From contig JALUYI010000014.1 in assembly GCA_027013095.1 (NCBI GenBank), forward strand, positions 21,812 through 85,811: a stretch of 64,000 bases of DNA, given 5' to 3'. This document shows, one piece after another, positions 51,131 through 60,541 of the stretch (its first letter is position 1; every line of letters starts with the position of its first letter). This stretch comes from Paracoccaceae bacterium. Lineage in GTDB: Bacteria; Pseudomonadota; Alphaproteobacteria; Rhodobacterales; Rhodobacteraceae. The notes beneath the pieces are model-generated. The model made no database searches. It saw nothing but the letters and a program-made list of their open reading frames with translations, and was not told the origin of the DNA. The position numbers and the translations under genes were made by a program.

Positions 51131-52712
51131 TGATGACATCCTCGGAGATTTTGATCTTGGTGTCGGGATCGCCGTGCACCCCGCCCATAAGCAGGCCGAT
51201 TTCCTCGATATCGGCATCGGCGACATTCATGATCCGTGACAGCGACCCCAGATTGATCACCGCCAGCGTGTCGCAGAGGGCCAAGAGCTCATCCAGATCC
51301 TGACTGATGACGACAATCGCCGAGCCGGTGGCGGCCAGATCCACCAACGATTGGTGAATGGCGGCCGCCGCCCCTGCATCGACGCCCCAGGTGGGCTGGC
51401 TGACAATCAGGACGGCGGGTTTCTGCATAATCTCGCGGCCCATGATGTATTTCTGCAGATTGCCGCCGGACAGGGACTCGGCCATCGCCCCCGGTCCGGT
51501 GGCCTTGACGTCAAAGGTCTCGATCACCGAACTTGCGTATCTGCGCGGGGCCCCGCGGCCGATCAGCCCGGCCTGCACCATCCCCAGCCGGTCACGCGCG
51601 GTCAGGACGGTGTTGTCCGATAGGCTGAAATCGGGCACCGCGGCGTGGCCGTTGCGCTCTTCGGGGACGGTGGCTACGCCCTTCAGGCGGCGCTCTTTGG
51701 CGCCGAGGGTGCCGACCGCAACCCCGTCAATGGTGATCGCTTCGGCACTTTCACACGGGGTCTCGCCCGAGAGCGCCAGCAACAGCTCGTTCTGGCCGTT
51801 GCCCGCGACACCGGCGATGCCGAATATCTCGCCGCTGCGGGCCTGAAAGCTGATGTTCTTCAGGGCGACTCCAAACGGCCCCTCGCCAGGAACCGAGAGG
51901 TTCTGAACCGCCAGACGCTGGCGATCAAAGCTGCGCTGGCTGCCGCGCTCGATATCCTTGAGGCTGCCGCCAATCATCATTTCCGCCATCGAACGCGAGG
52001 TCTCGACCGCCGGATCGCAGGTTTCGACCACCCGCCCCGCGCGCAGGATGGTGGCGGTGCTGCAAAGCGCCTTGATCTCGCGCAGCTTGTGGGAAATGTA
52101 GAGGATCGAGCAGCCCTCGCCGGCCAGCTGGCGCAGGACGACAAACAATTGCTCGACCTCCTGCGGGGTCAGAACCGAGGTTGGCTCATCCATGATCAGC
52201 ATTTTGGGGTTCAGCAGAAGGGCGCGCACGATCTCGATGCGCTGGCGCTCGCCCACCGACAGGGTCGATACGATCCGTTGCGGGTCAAGGTTGAGGCCAT
52301 AGTGCTTCATCACCTCGACGATGCGCGCCTCCAGATCGCGGGCGGGGATCTTGGCATCCATCCCCAGCGCGATGTTTTCCAGCACCGTCATTGCCTCAAA
52401 CAGCGAGAAATGCTGGAACACCATGCCGATGCCCAGCCGCCGCGCCGCCTTGGGGTTGGAGATCGTGATCGGCTGCCCGTTCCAGCGCATCTCGCCCGCA
52501 TCCTGGGGCATGATGCCGTAGATCATCTTGACTAGGGTCGATTTTCCCGCCCCGTTCTCGCCCAAAAGCGCGTGGATCTCGCCGGGCTGCACCGAAAGGC
52601 TGATGTTGTCATTGGCCAGCACGCCGGGAAAGCTTTTGCTGATTCCGATCAGCTCCAGACGCGGGGCGTCAGAGGTCGTGCCGGGGGTTTCATGTGTCAT
52701 TGGTTTGGTCAT
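51120..52712 (-). CDS. Nucleoside-type ABC transporter, tandem ATPase (NupO-like)
   Basis: A 530-residue protein with two ATPase domains. NBD1 is intact: Walker A LLGENGAGKSTLVKMIYG, signature LSVGERQRIEIVRAL, Walker B MLIMDEPTSVLTP. NBD2 is degenerate, as usual in this family: GIAGVAGNGQNELLLALSG in place of Walker A, LSGGNLQKYIMGRE as signature, and LIVSQPTWGVDAGA. It is the first gene of the importer operon. ATG 52712 (MTKPMTHETPG) is chosen; the upstream frame is proline-rich and unsupported. Confidence 0.94.
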   Translation of the reverse strand: MTKPMTHETPGTTSDAPRLELIGISKSFPGVLANDNISLSVQPGEIHALLGENGAGKSTLVKMIYGIMPQDAGEMRWNGQPITISNPKAARRLGIGMVFQHFSLFEAMTVLENIALGMDAKIPARDLEARIVEVMKHYGLNLDPQRIVSTLSVGERQRIEIVRALLLNPKMLIMDEPTSVLTPQEVEQLFVVLRQLAGEGCSILYISHKLREIKALCSTATILRAGRVVETCDPAVETSRSMAEMMIGGSLKDIERGSQRSFDRQRLAVQNLSVPGEGPFGVALKNISFQARSGEIFGIAGVAGNGQNELLLALSGETPCESAEAITIDGVAVGTLGAKERRLKGVATVPEERNGHAAVPDFSLSDNTVLTARDRLGMVQAGLIGRGAPRRYASSVIETFDVKATGPGAMAESLSGGNLQKYIMGREIMQKPAVLIVSQPTWGVDAGAAAAIHQSLVDLAATGSAIVVISQDLDELLALCDTLAVINLGSLSRIMNVADADIEEIGLLMGGVHGDPDTKIKISEDVINAY

Positions 52713-53121
52713 GGTTGTGTGGCCCCTATCGCGGATCGTGCGGCTGGAGGGCCGGCCGTTGGATGGTCGGCCAATGGGTGGACCGGTGGGCGGGACGGCG
52801 TATTGCACGGAATGCACGCGCCAGTTGGTTGTTTTTTTTCAAGTTTCCTCCCCGGGCCCTGGTGTTACGTTTGATACGCGGGCAGCCCACATATCCCCGG
52901 CTTTTTGCTGTCCAGAGCCAAATTAACATCATCGTGCCGTCGCAGGTTATTCAGGATTGTCGATGGCAGTCAAGGATTCCATGAGCGCGTTGTCCGGGTT
53001 GGCGTTCAATCTTTGGCGCGGGCCATGGTGCGGGCTTGCCAGCCCGTGGCAATGGTGGGATGTTGAGGGGATTGGTGCGCTTTTCGTGGGAAACCAGGGG
53101 CGCGCCTTGAGAGGGGGGAAT
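52713..53121. other. Divergent promoter region of the nucleoside importer and deaminase
   Basis: 409 bases without a convincing gene. The left part (52740-52800) is G-rich with short GGCCGGCC, GGTCGGCC and GGACCGG repeats. A frame from 52957 runs into the deaminase, but its first 55 codons lack family similarity. No purine riboswitch fold was recognised. Confidence 0.5.
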
Positions 53122-53610
53122 ATGAGCGACAACACGAGCACGCCGGATCATGTGGCATTCCTGCGTCTGGCGATCGCGGAATCCAGACTCGCGCGGGCGG
53201 CGGGAAACCACCCGTTTGCCTCTATTCTGGTGGGGCCGGATGGCGAGATCCTGATGCGTCAGCACAACGCCTTCATGCCCGAGCATGACATGACCGGACA
53301 TGCCGAGCGGGTGCTGATGACGCGCGCGTCAAAAAGCCTGCCGCCCGAGATCTTGCGCAATTCGACGATCTACACCTCGGCCGAGCCCTGCGCCATGTGT
53401 GCCGGTGCGATCTATTGGGCCGGTCTGGGGCGCGTGGTTTACGGCCTCTCCGAAGCGCGGCTGAAAGAGATCACCGGCGATCACCCCGAGAACCCGACGC
53501 TTGACTTGCCCTGCCGCACGGTTTTCGCCGCCGGACAACGCCCGGTCGAGGTGGTCGGCCCACTGCTGGAGGACGAGGCCGCAGAAATCCATGACGGGAT
53601 GTGGGGCTAG
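53122..53610 (+). CDS. Zinc-dependent nucleobase/nucleoside deaminase (guanine deaminase/tRNA-adenosine deaminase fold)
   Basis: A CDA-fold deaminase of 162 residues. The zinc site is HAE in MTGHAERVLM and PCxxC in SAEPCAMCAGAIYWAG, with the catalytic Glu in HAE. NHPFASILVGPDGEIL is the typical first half. The C-terminal region (RTVFAAGQRPVEVVGPLLEDEA) is closer to GuaD-type guanine deaminases and nucleoside deaminases than to TadA. ATG 53122 has GAGGGGGGAA upstream. It is divergent from a purine nucleoside importer, which supports purine salvage. Confidence 0.87.
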   Translation: MSDNTSTPDHVAFLRLAIAESRLARAAGNHPFASILVGPDGEILMRQHNAFMPEHDMTGHAERVLMTRASKSLPPEILRNSTIYTSAEPCAMCAGAIYWAGLGRVVYGLSEARLKEITGDHPENPTLDLPCRTVFAAGQRPVEVVGPLLEDEAAEIHDGMWG

Positions 53611-53677
53611 GGAAAGTTCCGAAATCAGCGCCCGCGTCCGCGAATGTCAGGATCTCCAAGCGTCGGGGGCGTTGGCC

Positions 53678-55159
53678 TCAGAGTGTCTGGTCATAGGCCC
53701 CCACCGACGGCTCGGTCCGGATAACGGCGTCCAGATCGTCAAAGATCGCGCGCAGTTCTTCGGCGCTTTCGGGGCTTTCGCAGACCACCACGAGGTTCGG
53801 GGTGTTCGAGGAGGCCCGCACCAGCCCCCAGGCGCCGTTCTCCAGAACGACCCGCGCGCCGTTGACTGTGACCACCTGCGTGACCGCGCGTCCGCCAAGG
53901 TGGCTGCGTTGTTTTAATTTGTCCACCAGCCGCGCCAGAACCGCGTATTTCTCGTCGTCCGGGCAATGCGGAGACATGGTCGGGCTGCTGTAGGTCTTTG
54001 GCAGGGCGCGCACCAGATCGGACATTGATTGCGCCGGGTTGCGGTCCAGAAGCTTGCAGAGCTCGACCGCCACCCGCATGCCGCAGTCATAGCCGCGCCC
54101 GATGTCCCCGGCCAGAAAATAATGGCCGGATTTCTCGAATCCCGCCAGCGCCCCCAGCTCTTTCACCCGGCGCTTCATATGGCTGTGGCCGGTTTTCCAG
54201 TAATCGGCCTTGATGCCGTATTTCTGCAGCTCGGGATCGCTGGCGAACAGACCCGTTGACTTGACATCGGCGACGAATGTGGCGCCCGGATGGGTTCTTG
54301 CCCAGTCCCGCGCCATGATGACGCCAACCTTGTCGGCAAAGACCTCGGTGCCGCTGTCATCGACGACCCCGCAACGGTCACCGTCGCCGTCAAAGCCCAG
54401 CGCCAGATCGGCGCCGCTCTGGCGCAGGCTTTCGGCCATGTCGTGCAGCATGGCCATGTCCTCGGGGTTCGGGTTGTAATTGGGAAAGGTATAGTCCAGT
54501 TCGTTGTGGCTGGCGACCACCTCGACGCCGATCCGCTCGAGGATTTCAGGGGCAAAGGCGCCAGCTGTGCCGTTGCCGGTGGCGCAGACCACCTTGAGCG
54601 GGCGGCTCATGCGAAAATCGCCGACGAGATCGTCGATATAGGCCTCTTTCACCCCGTCAACGCGCTCGTATTTGCCGCCGTCCCGGGCGATACCGGCCCC
54701 GTCAAGAACGATGTCGCGCAGGCGGCCCATTTCCTCGGGGCCGTGGGTGAGGGGGCGATCAAAACCCATCTTGACTCCGGTCCAGCCGTTCGGATTGTGG
54801 CTGGCCGTGACCATGGCCACGGCAGGTGCGTTCAGGTGAAACTGGGCAAAATAGGCCATCGGCGACAGGCAGGGGCCGATGTCGCAGACATGGATTCCGG
54901 CCTGCATGAGGCCCAGAACGAGGGCGTTCTTGATCGACAGGGAATAGTCGCGGTAATCGTTGCCAACGGCGATCAACGGGGCGATCCCCGCCTCGTGCAT
55001 CTGCGTGCCAAGACCTAGGCCAAGGGCGGTGATGCCCGGCAGGTTGATCTGGTCGGGGTATTTCCAGCGCGCGTCATATTCGCGAAATCCGCTCGGGGTG
55101 ATCATTGGCTCGCGCAAAAACTCCCAGCTGTTCTGGGTGACATGGGAAAGAGGTTTCAT
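53678..55159 (-). CDS. manB: Phosphomannomutase/phosphoglucomutase
   Basis: An alpha-D-phosphohexomutase of 493 residues that interconverts hexose 1- and 6-phosphates for sugar-nucleotide supply. The active phosphoserine is in VTASHNPNGWTGVKMG, the magnesium loop in ALGFDGDGDRCGVVDD, and the sugar-binding loop in AGFEKSGHYF. The C-terminal phosphate-binding region VRASSNTPNLVV corresponds to the usual R-SNTEP block, with Pro-Asn in place of Glu-Pro. It starts 24 bases after kdsA, so it is the last gene of a capsule/Kdo operon. AlgC-like bifunctionality is possible. Confidence 0.9.
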   Translation of the reverse strand: MKPLSHVTQNSWEFLREPMITPSGFREYDARWKYPDQINLPGITALGLGLGTQMHEAGIAPLIAVGNDYRDYSLSIKNALVLGLMQAGIHVCDIGPCLSPMAYFAQFHLNAPAVAMVTASHNPNGWTGVKMGFDRPLTHGPEEMGRLRDIVLDGAGIARDGGKYERVDGVKEAYIDDLVGDFRMSRPLKVVCATGNGTAGAFAPEILERIGVEVVASHNELDYTFPNYNPNPEDMAMLHDMAESLRQSGADLALGFDGDGDRCGVVDDSGTEVFADKVGVIMARDWARTHPGATFVADVKSTGLFASDPELQKYGIKADYWKTGHSHMKRRVKELGALAGFEKSGHYFLAGDIGRGYDCGMRVAVELCKLLDRNPAQSMSDLVRALPKTYSSPTMSPHCPDDEKYAVLARLVDKLKQRSHLGGRAVTQVVTVNGARVVLENGAWGLVRASSNTPNLVVVCESPESAEELRAIFDDLDAVIRTEPSVGAYDQTL

Positions 55160-55183
55160 CAAAACGGGGTCTCCAAAAATGGG

Positions 55184-56017
55184 TCAAATGGCAACGGGTG
55201 CGGCCTTGGCCAGACGGTCAAAATCCATCAGGGTGCGGATCAGCTGCGGCATGTCGGCAAGATAAATCATGTTCGGCCCGTCCGAGGGGGCCGAGTCGGG
55301 ATCCTCGTGGGTTTCAGCGAAAACGGCGGCAACACCGATGGCCACCGCGGCACGGGCGATGACCGGGGCGAACTGGCGCTGGCCGCCCGACGAGGTGCCC
55401 TTGCCCCCCGGCTGGGCGACCGAGTGGGTGGCGTCCATGACCACCGGATAGCCGGTTGCCGCCATTTGCGGCAGGGCGCGCATGTCGTTGACCAGAGTGT
55501 TATAGCCAAACGAGGTGCCCCGCTCGCACAGCATGATGCGGCGGTTTCCGGTCGAGGCGATCTTGTCCGCGACATTGGGCATTTCCCAAGGCGACAGGAA
55601 TTGCCCCTTTTTCACATTGATTGCTGCGCCCGTCTCGCCGGCAGCAAGCAGCAGGTCGGTCTGACGGCACAGGAACGCCGGAATTTGCAGCACATCTGCC
55701 ACCTCGGCCACTTCGGCGCATTGGCCCGGGGCGTGAACGTCGGTCAGGACCGGCACGCCGATATCCTCCTTGACCGATTGCAGCACCGCCAGCCCTGCGT
55801 CGATCCCCAGCCCGCGCTTGCCCGACAGCGAGGTGCGGTTGGCCTTGTCATAGGAGCCTTTGAAAATCAGCCCCGCCCCAACCGCATCGCAGGCCTCTTT
55901 CAGGCGCCCGGCGATCATCTGTGCGTGGGTCTGGCTTTCCAATTGGCAGGGGCCGGCGATCAGGGTCAGCGGCAGGTCATTGGCAATACTGAGGTTGCCT
56001 ATCTTTACAACGGTCAT
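55184..56017 (-). CDS. kdsA: 3-deoxy-8-phosphooctulonate synthase (Kdo-8-P synthase)
   Basis: Condenses phosphoenolpyruvate with arabinose 5-phosphate to Kdo-8-phosphate. It has 277 residues, the normal size. Signatures: LTLIAGPCQLES, FKGSYDKANRTSLSGKRG, VLTDVHAPGQ, LQIPAFLCRQTDLLLAAG, NVKKGQFLSPWEM, LCERGTSFGYNTLVNDMR and VMDATHSVAQPGG. A Cys in AGPCQLES occupies the position usual for the metal-dependent subtype. It begins 3 bases after kpsE ends, which places Kdo synthesis in the capsule-export operon. Confidence 0.95.
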   Translation of the reverse strand: MTVVKIGNLSIANDLPLTLIAGPCQLESQTHAQMIAGRLKEACDAVGAGLIFKGSYDKANRTSLSGKRGLGIDAGLAVLQSVKEDIGVPVLTDVHAPGQCAEVAEVADVLQIPAFLCRQTDLLLAAGETGAAINVKKGQFLSPWEMPNVADKIASTGNRRIMLCERGTSFGYNTLVNDMRALPQMAATGYPVVMDATHSVAQPGGKGTSSGGQRQFAPVIARAAVAIGVAAVFAETHEDPDSAPSDGPNMIYLADMPQLIRTLMDFDRLAKAAPVAI

Positions 56018-56020
56018 GGT

Positions 56021-57691
56021 CTAGGCTGCAATCTGTTCACGCAGGACCGAGGCGGTCAGCGAAATCATCAGGTAAATGCCGGCAAACAGTAAAAATGCCA
56101 GCACGGTGTCTTCGAACGCCTTGGGATAGGTTGGCTCGTCGGGGGCCACGGGAGCGACCCCGAGCGACAGGTAACGGACCTGCCGGTTGGCTTCGATCCG
56201 GGCGTTCTCCAGCTGTTGCAGCGCCTGACTGAGCAGCAGTTGGCGGGTGGCCAGATCCGCTTGGGCAACCTTCAGTTCACCGGAGATCTGGGCCAGCGAC
56301 TGGTTCTTGGCGGTGCCCCCGGTCAACTCGCCGCGCATCTCGGCAATGACCGCTTCGAGGCGGGCGATGGATTTCTCGGCGATCTGAACCTTGGTGCGGT
56401 TGGGGCGGGGGTTGTCCTTGAGTTGCGCCAGCGCCAGTTTCCGGTTTCGCAACTGCACCTCATAGGCGCTGATCTGTTGCATCCGGCTCGAGATCTCGGC
56501 ATCGGCGGACAGGATACCCTTTTTCTCCTGCAAGGCCAAGACCTTGGCCTGCGACTCGGTCATCTTCTTTTCGGCGTCCTGATAGTTCTTGCGCGCCCCC
56601 ATCATCTGCCCCTCGCGCAGGCGGTGGGTCAGTTGATCGACCTGTTCTTCGGCGTATTTGATCAGCGCCTTGGAGAATTCGACGGCCGCCTGCGGAGAGG
56701 CGGCGATCACGTCCATCTTGACGATCCCTTCGGTCGGGTCAAAACCGATCTTTACCCGTTTCAGATAGGTGCGATAGGCCGCCTCGTTGGTGGCCTTGGG
56801 ATCGAGGCGCTGGATCGGGTCGATAAAGGCCTGCTGGAAATGGGCCTTGAAATTATGCTCGCGGTCCAGACGGCGCATCGCATCGCGCGAGGTCAGATAG
56901 CTTTGCACGGTAATGCTGTCCTGGGTCGTCGGCAGCCCGGATGAGCCGAACAGCCCGCCGAGGCCGCCGCTGCCCCCCGAGGGGCTGGCCTGCTGGATGA
57001 CGAATTCGGAATGAACCGCATACATGGGGGTTGCGATGAAGAAATAGTAATACCCCGCCAGCGCCGTTGGCAGGAACACAAAGAACGCCAGCTTGACCAG
57101 CAGCAGCGCCAGCTTGCGCCGTCGGCGTCTGGCGATGTCCTGCTGGATTTTCTGCACCTCGCGGGCGCGCTCATCCGGCGACAGCACATGCGGGCTGGGG
57201 GGCGGCGCGTGGCGGATCGCGGCGGGCAGGTTCTGGGCCGCCTTGGCCTGATCCGTGACCACCAGCTCCAGCAGGTCGCTACGTTTGAACGGGTCGATAC
57301 CGTTCTTGCGCAACAGGCGCACGGCGTCCAGATCCGAGCTGGGGTTCAGCCCGTGTTTCTGTGCTTCGCGGCGGGCGACGCGCAGTTGCCGCCCGGTCAG
57401 GTTCTCGCGTTTGATCGCGTCGATTTCCTGCTGCGGGCTGAGGCCGCTCTCTTGCCCCGGCACCAGACGCTTTGCTTTGGCTGCGGCTGCGTCGGGGCGG
57501 GGCGGGCGTGCCGGAGCCGCAGAGGGGGCCGTTTGAGAGGGGGCCGCAGTGGCCTGAGCGCCTGCGCCGCTTGGCGGGGTTCCAGCGGTGGCGGGGGTCG
57601 GCGTGCCGGGGTCGGACGTCCCCGGGCCGCTTGCGCCGGTGCGCGCCGCGCCAGAGCGGCGGATGCGAAATCGTTTAGCTTTGGGCTTCAT
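56021..57691 (-). CDS. kpsE: Capsule polysaccharide export inner-membrane protein (KpsE-like, with long N-terminal extension)
   Basis: A polysaccharide co-polymerase of 556 residues; typical KpsE has about 380. A cytosolic extension of about 190 residues comes first, including an Ala/Pro/Gly-rich stretch (about 20-70) and a helical part (QLRVARREAQKHGLNPSSD, VRLLRKNGIDPFKRSDLLEL). Then come transmembrane helix 1 (about 194-216), a periplasmic domain with coiled coils (HRLREGQMMGARKNYQDAEK, then AKVLALQEKKGILS) and a C-terminal helix (about 527-547). SEFVIQQASP and YLTSRDAMRRLD are family blocks. ATG 57691 overlaps the kpsT stop by 17 bases. Confidence 0.85.
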   Translation of the reverse strand: MKPKAKRFRIRRSGAARTGASGPGTSDPGTPTPATAGTPPSGAGAQATAAPSQTAPSAAPARPPRPDAAAAKAKRLVPGQESGLSPQQEIDAIKRENLTGRQLRVARREAQKHGLNPSSDLDAVRLLRKNGIDPFKRSDLLELVVTDQAKAAQNLPAAIRHAPPPSPHVLSPDERAREVQKIQQDIARRRRRKLALLLVKLAFFVFLPTALAGYYYFFIATPMYAVHSEFVIQQASPSGGSGGLGGLFGSSGLPTTQDSITVQSYLTSRDAMRRLDREHNFKAHFQQAFIDPIQRLDPKATNEAAYRTYLKRVKIGFDPTEGIVKMDVIAASPQAAVEFSKALIKYAEEQVDQLTHRLREGQMMGARKNYQDAEKKMTESQAKVLALQEKKGILSADAEISSRMQQISAYEVQLRNRKLALAQLKDNPRPNRTKVQIAEKSIARLEAVIAEMRGELTGGTAKNQSLAQISGELKVAQADLATRQLLLSQALQQLENARIEANRQVRYLSLGVAPVAPDEPTYPKAFEDTVLAFLLFAGIYLMISLTASVLREQIAA

Positions 57692-58334
57692 AATTGTATA
57701 ACTGCTTTGCTTCTTGGAGCGTGTCAAACATATAGAGCTTGCCGTCGCGCAAGACCGCGGCCGAGCGACAGTATTTTTCCAGCGTGCGCGCCTGATGCGA
57801 GACGATGATGACGGTGGCGTTGGACAGGCGTTCCTGCAGGATGTTGCCGGCCTTGCGATTGAACTCGACATCGGTGGTGCCGGGCATGCCTTCGTCGATC
57901 AGGTAGATGTCGAACTCCAGCGCCAGCAGCAGGGAAAACGAAAACCGCGCCCGCATTCCGGCGGAATAGGTCGAGACCGGCATGTAGAAATATTCGTCGA
58001 TGCCGGTCAGATAAAGACAAAAGGCCTCGACGTAATCGGGGTCCAGCCCGTAGAGCCGGGCGATATAGCGGGCGTTTTCCGAGCCGCTCTGCTTGTTGAT
58101 CACCCCGCCCATGAACCCCAGCGGAAAGGAGATGCGCGAGGTGCGGATAATCCGGCCCTCGTCGCATTTTTCCAGCCCGGCCATCATGTTGACCAGCGTC
58201 GTCTTGCCGGTGCCGTTGGGGGCCAGAATACCCAGACTGTTGCCCAGCTCGACGCGAAAGGACACCTGATCAAGGATGACCTTGCGTTGCGTTCCTGTCC
58301 AAAACGATTTGGACACGTTGACAAATTCCAGCAT
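57675..58334 (-). CDS. kpsT: Capsule polysaccharide export ATPase (KpsT-like)
   Basis: A 219-residue ATPase of the ABC exporter that moves group 2 capsule polymer across the inner membrane. Length and blocks fit KpsT: SLGILAPNGTGKTTLVNMMAG (Walker A, with an unusual Ala-Pro-Asn-Gly-Thr start), ISFPLGFMGGV, the signature YSAGMRARFSFSLLLALEFDIYLIDEGMPGTTD (Walker B with Glu), and IIVSHQARTLEKYC. ATG 58334 (MLEFVNVSKSFW) is used. First gene of kpsT-kpsE-kdsA-manB. No kpsM permease is next to it. Confidence 0.9.
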   Translation of the reverse strand: MLEFVNVSKSFWTGTQRKVILDQVSFRVELGNSLGILAPNGTGKTTLVNMMAGLEKCDEGRIIRTSRISFPLGFMGGVINKQSGSENARYIARLYGLDPDYVEAFCLYLTGIDEYFYMPVSTYSAGMRARFSFSLLLALEFDIYLIDEGMPGTTDVEFNRKAGNILQERLSNATVIIVSHQARTLEKYCRSAAVLRDGKLYMFDTLQEAKQLYNYEAQS

Positions 58335-58528
58335 GGGGAATGGTCCCGCTTTCACCTCATCAGATGCGCCATGGGGCGCGTTCTGTTGTCGGCCCCTGTT
58401 ATGCCCGGGACCGTTCAGGATATTATGAAGGCGCGCCGGGGTAATTTGCAACGAATTTCAGAAAATGCGGGCCATTTCGCCGGGAATTTCTGCCAAACCG
58501 GCCAAGCGGCGCGGAAATTTCCGCGATT

Positions 58529-59788
58529 TCAGGATTTTTCGTGCTTTTTGGTGACCCCAAACAACTTGCCCGCGATGACCGAGACCCCGGCGGCGGCAAA
58601 GCTGAGGAGCGCGCCCATCTTGGCGGCATCCTGAACCGGGCCGGCCTTGAAGGCGACGGTGGCCACGAACAGCGCCACCGTAAAGCCAATCGCAGCGACA
58701 CAGCCGACCACCACGAGGTCGGCGGTACGCATGCCCGCCGGCAGGCCCAGACGAAAGACGCGCGCCGCCACCCAGCCAAAGCTGAAGATGCCCAGCGGCT
58801 TGCCGATCAGCAGGCCCAGAACCACGAGGGCCGTCGGCTCGCTGACCGAGGACAGGGCAACGCCGGCATTGGCGAGGCCAAAAAAGAACAGGACGATTTC
58901 GACCGGCACCTGCAGCATGTGCTCAAGACGGTTCAAAAGGTCGCCAAGATGCTGCTCGGCCTCGGCAAAGATGCCAAAGGCGCGGTCGGCATGGGGGATC
59001 GTCGGCACGATCGGCAGCAGCCCAAGGGCCGGGTGGATGCCGGCGCGCTGAAAACTGTACCAGCTGATGACGCCGGCAATGACATAGGGCCAGATCGACA
59101 GGTGGCGGCGCACCCAGGTCGAGGCCGGACGCAGCGCGTCGCCCCGGTCCAGCCGGATTGGCAGCCAGTTGAACAGGAAAAAGACGCTGAGCGCCGAGGC
59201 CAGGGACACCAGCAGCCACAGCGGCGCCAGATCGCCCGAGGGGTAAAAGATCGCCAGAATGATCAGCCCGCCCGCGTCGTCGGCAATCGCCAGCAGCAGC
59301 AAAAAACGCACCGCCGGGTGCCCGGCACCAAAGACCAGCCGCCCGACCAGATAAGAGAACGCGATATCCGTGGCCGTGGGGATCGCCCAGCCGTGTGCCA
59401 CGTCGTTAAAGGTGCTTGGCCAGACAAAGAACGCCAGCCCCAGAAAGACCAGCACCGGGCCGGTCATGCCGCCAGCGGTGGCAATCAGCGGCGTCAGGGC
59501 CTTTTTGCCCCGCAATGAGCCGGATTTCAGGGCCACCGCCTCCCAGACCTCCTTGGCGGCGATGGCAAAGAACAGCGCCATCAGGATGTCGTTGATCAGG
59601 AAGCCGACGCTCAGCACGCGCATGTCGCTGCCGGGTTCGAGCTCACCCACCCAGTGGTTGAGCAGCAGCGGTGTGTGGATGAACTGGTGATAGCTGCCCA
59701 GATCCAGATTGGCCCAGAACAACGCCGCGACCGCCCCTGAAATCAACAGGATCGAGTAACTCGTGATGAAATCCCAGATGCGATACAT
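58529..59788 (-). CDS. nhaA: Na+/H+ antiporter NhaA
   Basis: An inner-membrane antiporter that exports sodium for protons and controls cytosolic pH, 419 residues. The ion-binding aspartates are in PTATDIAFSYLVG and LLLLAIADDAGGLIILAIFY, as in E. coli NhaA. MRVLSVGFLINDILMALFFAIAAKEVWEAV and PLGIFSFGWVAARVF are further blocks. ATG 59788 (MYRIWDFITSYS) starts just before helix 1. It lies on the same strand as guaA and DUF1638, with a 90-base gap. It fits a marine or salt-exposed lifestyle. Confidence 0.93.
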   Translation of the reverse strand: MYRIWDFITSYSILLISGAVAALFWANLDLGSYHQFIHTPLLLNHWVGELEPGSDMRVLSVGFLINDILMALFFAIAAKEVWEAVALKSGSLRGKKALTPLIATAGGMTGPVLVFLGLAFFVWPSTFNDVAHGWAIPTATDIAFSYLVGRLVFGAGHPAVRFLLLLAIADDAGGLIILAIFYPSGDLAPLWLLVSLASALSVFFLFNWLPIRLDRGDALRPASTWVRRHLSIWPYVIAGVISWYSFQRAGIHPALGLLPIVPTIPHADRAFGIFAEAEQHLGDLLNRLEHMLQVPVEIVLFFFGLANAGVALSSVSEPTALVVLGLLIGKPLGIFSFGWVAARVFRLGLPAGMRTADLVVVGCVAAIGFTVALFVATVAFKAGPVQDAAKMGALLSFAAAGVSVIAGKLFGVTKKHEKS

Positions 59789-59878
59789 GGCCTGCCCGTT
59801 CAACCCGTTTGCCCATTTGTTGGTGCCAGCAAATAGTGCAAGCCACCGACGGGTGCAAGCCGGAAGCACCATCGCGCC

Positions 59879-60541
59879 TCAGCCGTTTTCAGCGTCGCTC
59901 TTTTCGGCCAGCGCCCGGGCCAGATCGCCATAGCCGGTATAGCGGTATTCAAAGGCCAGCCCTAGGCGTCTGGCGTGGGCGCGGGCCAGTTCGGTCAGGG
60001 CCGGATCGCGGGTCTGTGCCTGATAGACCAGCTTGGTGTAATTGCCGAAATAGATGTCCCGCAGCTCGGGGTGACGGTCCAGCCCCATCGGTTTGACAAC
60101 AAAGGCATCAAACTGGCGGACCAGAAAATCGGTCAGGTAAAAGGCGGTGATCTCATCATCGCCATGGCGGGCAAAGGCGGCGTTGCCTTCAAAGAAGGAA
60201 TAGCAATGCGGTCCCTCCAGCATCCGGACCCCCAGCGCCTTGCACTTGGCCGCCAGCAGACCGCCGGTGCCGCAATCGGCGTAAAGGACAAAGACCTCGT
60301 CATAGCTGTCGCGATTGGCCTGAACCGCGGCCTCGACGGCGCTGACGATGCGCTGGGGATAGAGGTGCAGCTTGGCCGGCAGACATTTCAGGTCCATATG
60401 GGTCCAGCCGTTGGTTTCGATCAGGGCCAGAACCTCGTGGGCCAGCGCGCCGCAGGCCAGCAACAAAAGGCGCGCCGGGCGCTCTCCGGCCAGATCCACA
60501 CCCTCTTCGGTCAAGGTGCGGTCATCGGGTGTCGGTGTCAT
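59879..60541 (-). CDS. DUF1638-family protein
   Basis: A 220-residue protein of unknown function. Conserved blocks are [52 protein letters not shown] and [14 protein letters not shown], rich in Cys and His, which hints at a metal or cofactor site. ATG 60541 overlaps the guaA stop as ATGA; a GTG at 60547 is possible. DUF1638 genes recur beside MttB-type and corrinoid methyltransferase genes in Rhodobacteraceae, and an MttB-family gene is 1.8 kb away here. A role in methylamine or betaine demethylation is inferred only from that. Confidence 0.8.
   Translation of the reverse strand: MTPTPDDRTLTEEGVDLAGERPARLLLLACGALAHEVLALIETNGWTHMDLKCLPAKLHLYPQRIVSAVEAAVQANRDSYDEVFVLYADCGTGGLLAAKCKALGVRMLEGPHCYSFFEGNAAFARHGDDEITAFYLTDFLVRQFDAFVVKPMGLDRHPELRDIYFGNYTKLVYQAQTRDPALTELARAHARRLGLAFEYRYTGYGDLARALAEKSDAENG

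Noticed and set aside
52957..53121. Upstream 55 codons in frame with the deaminase
   Set aside because: There is no similarity to deaminases, and a strong ribosome site precedes the ATG at 53122.
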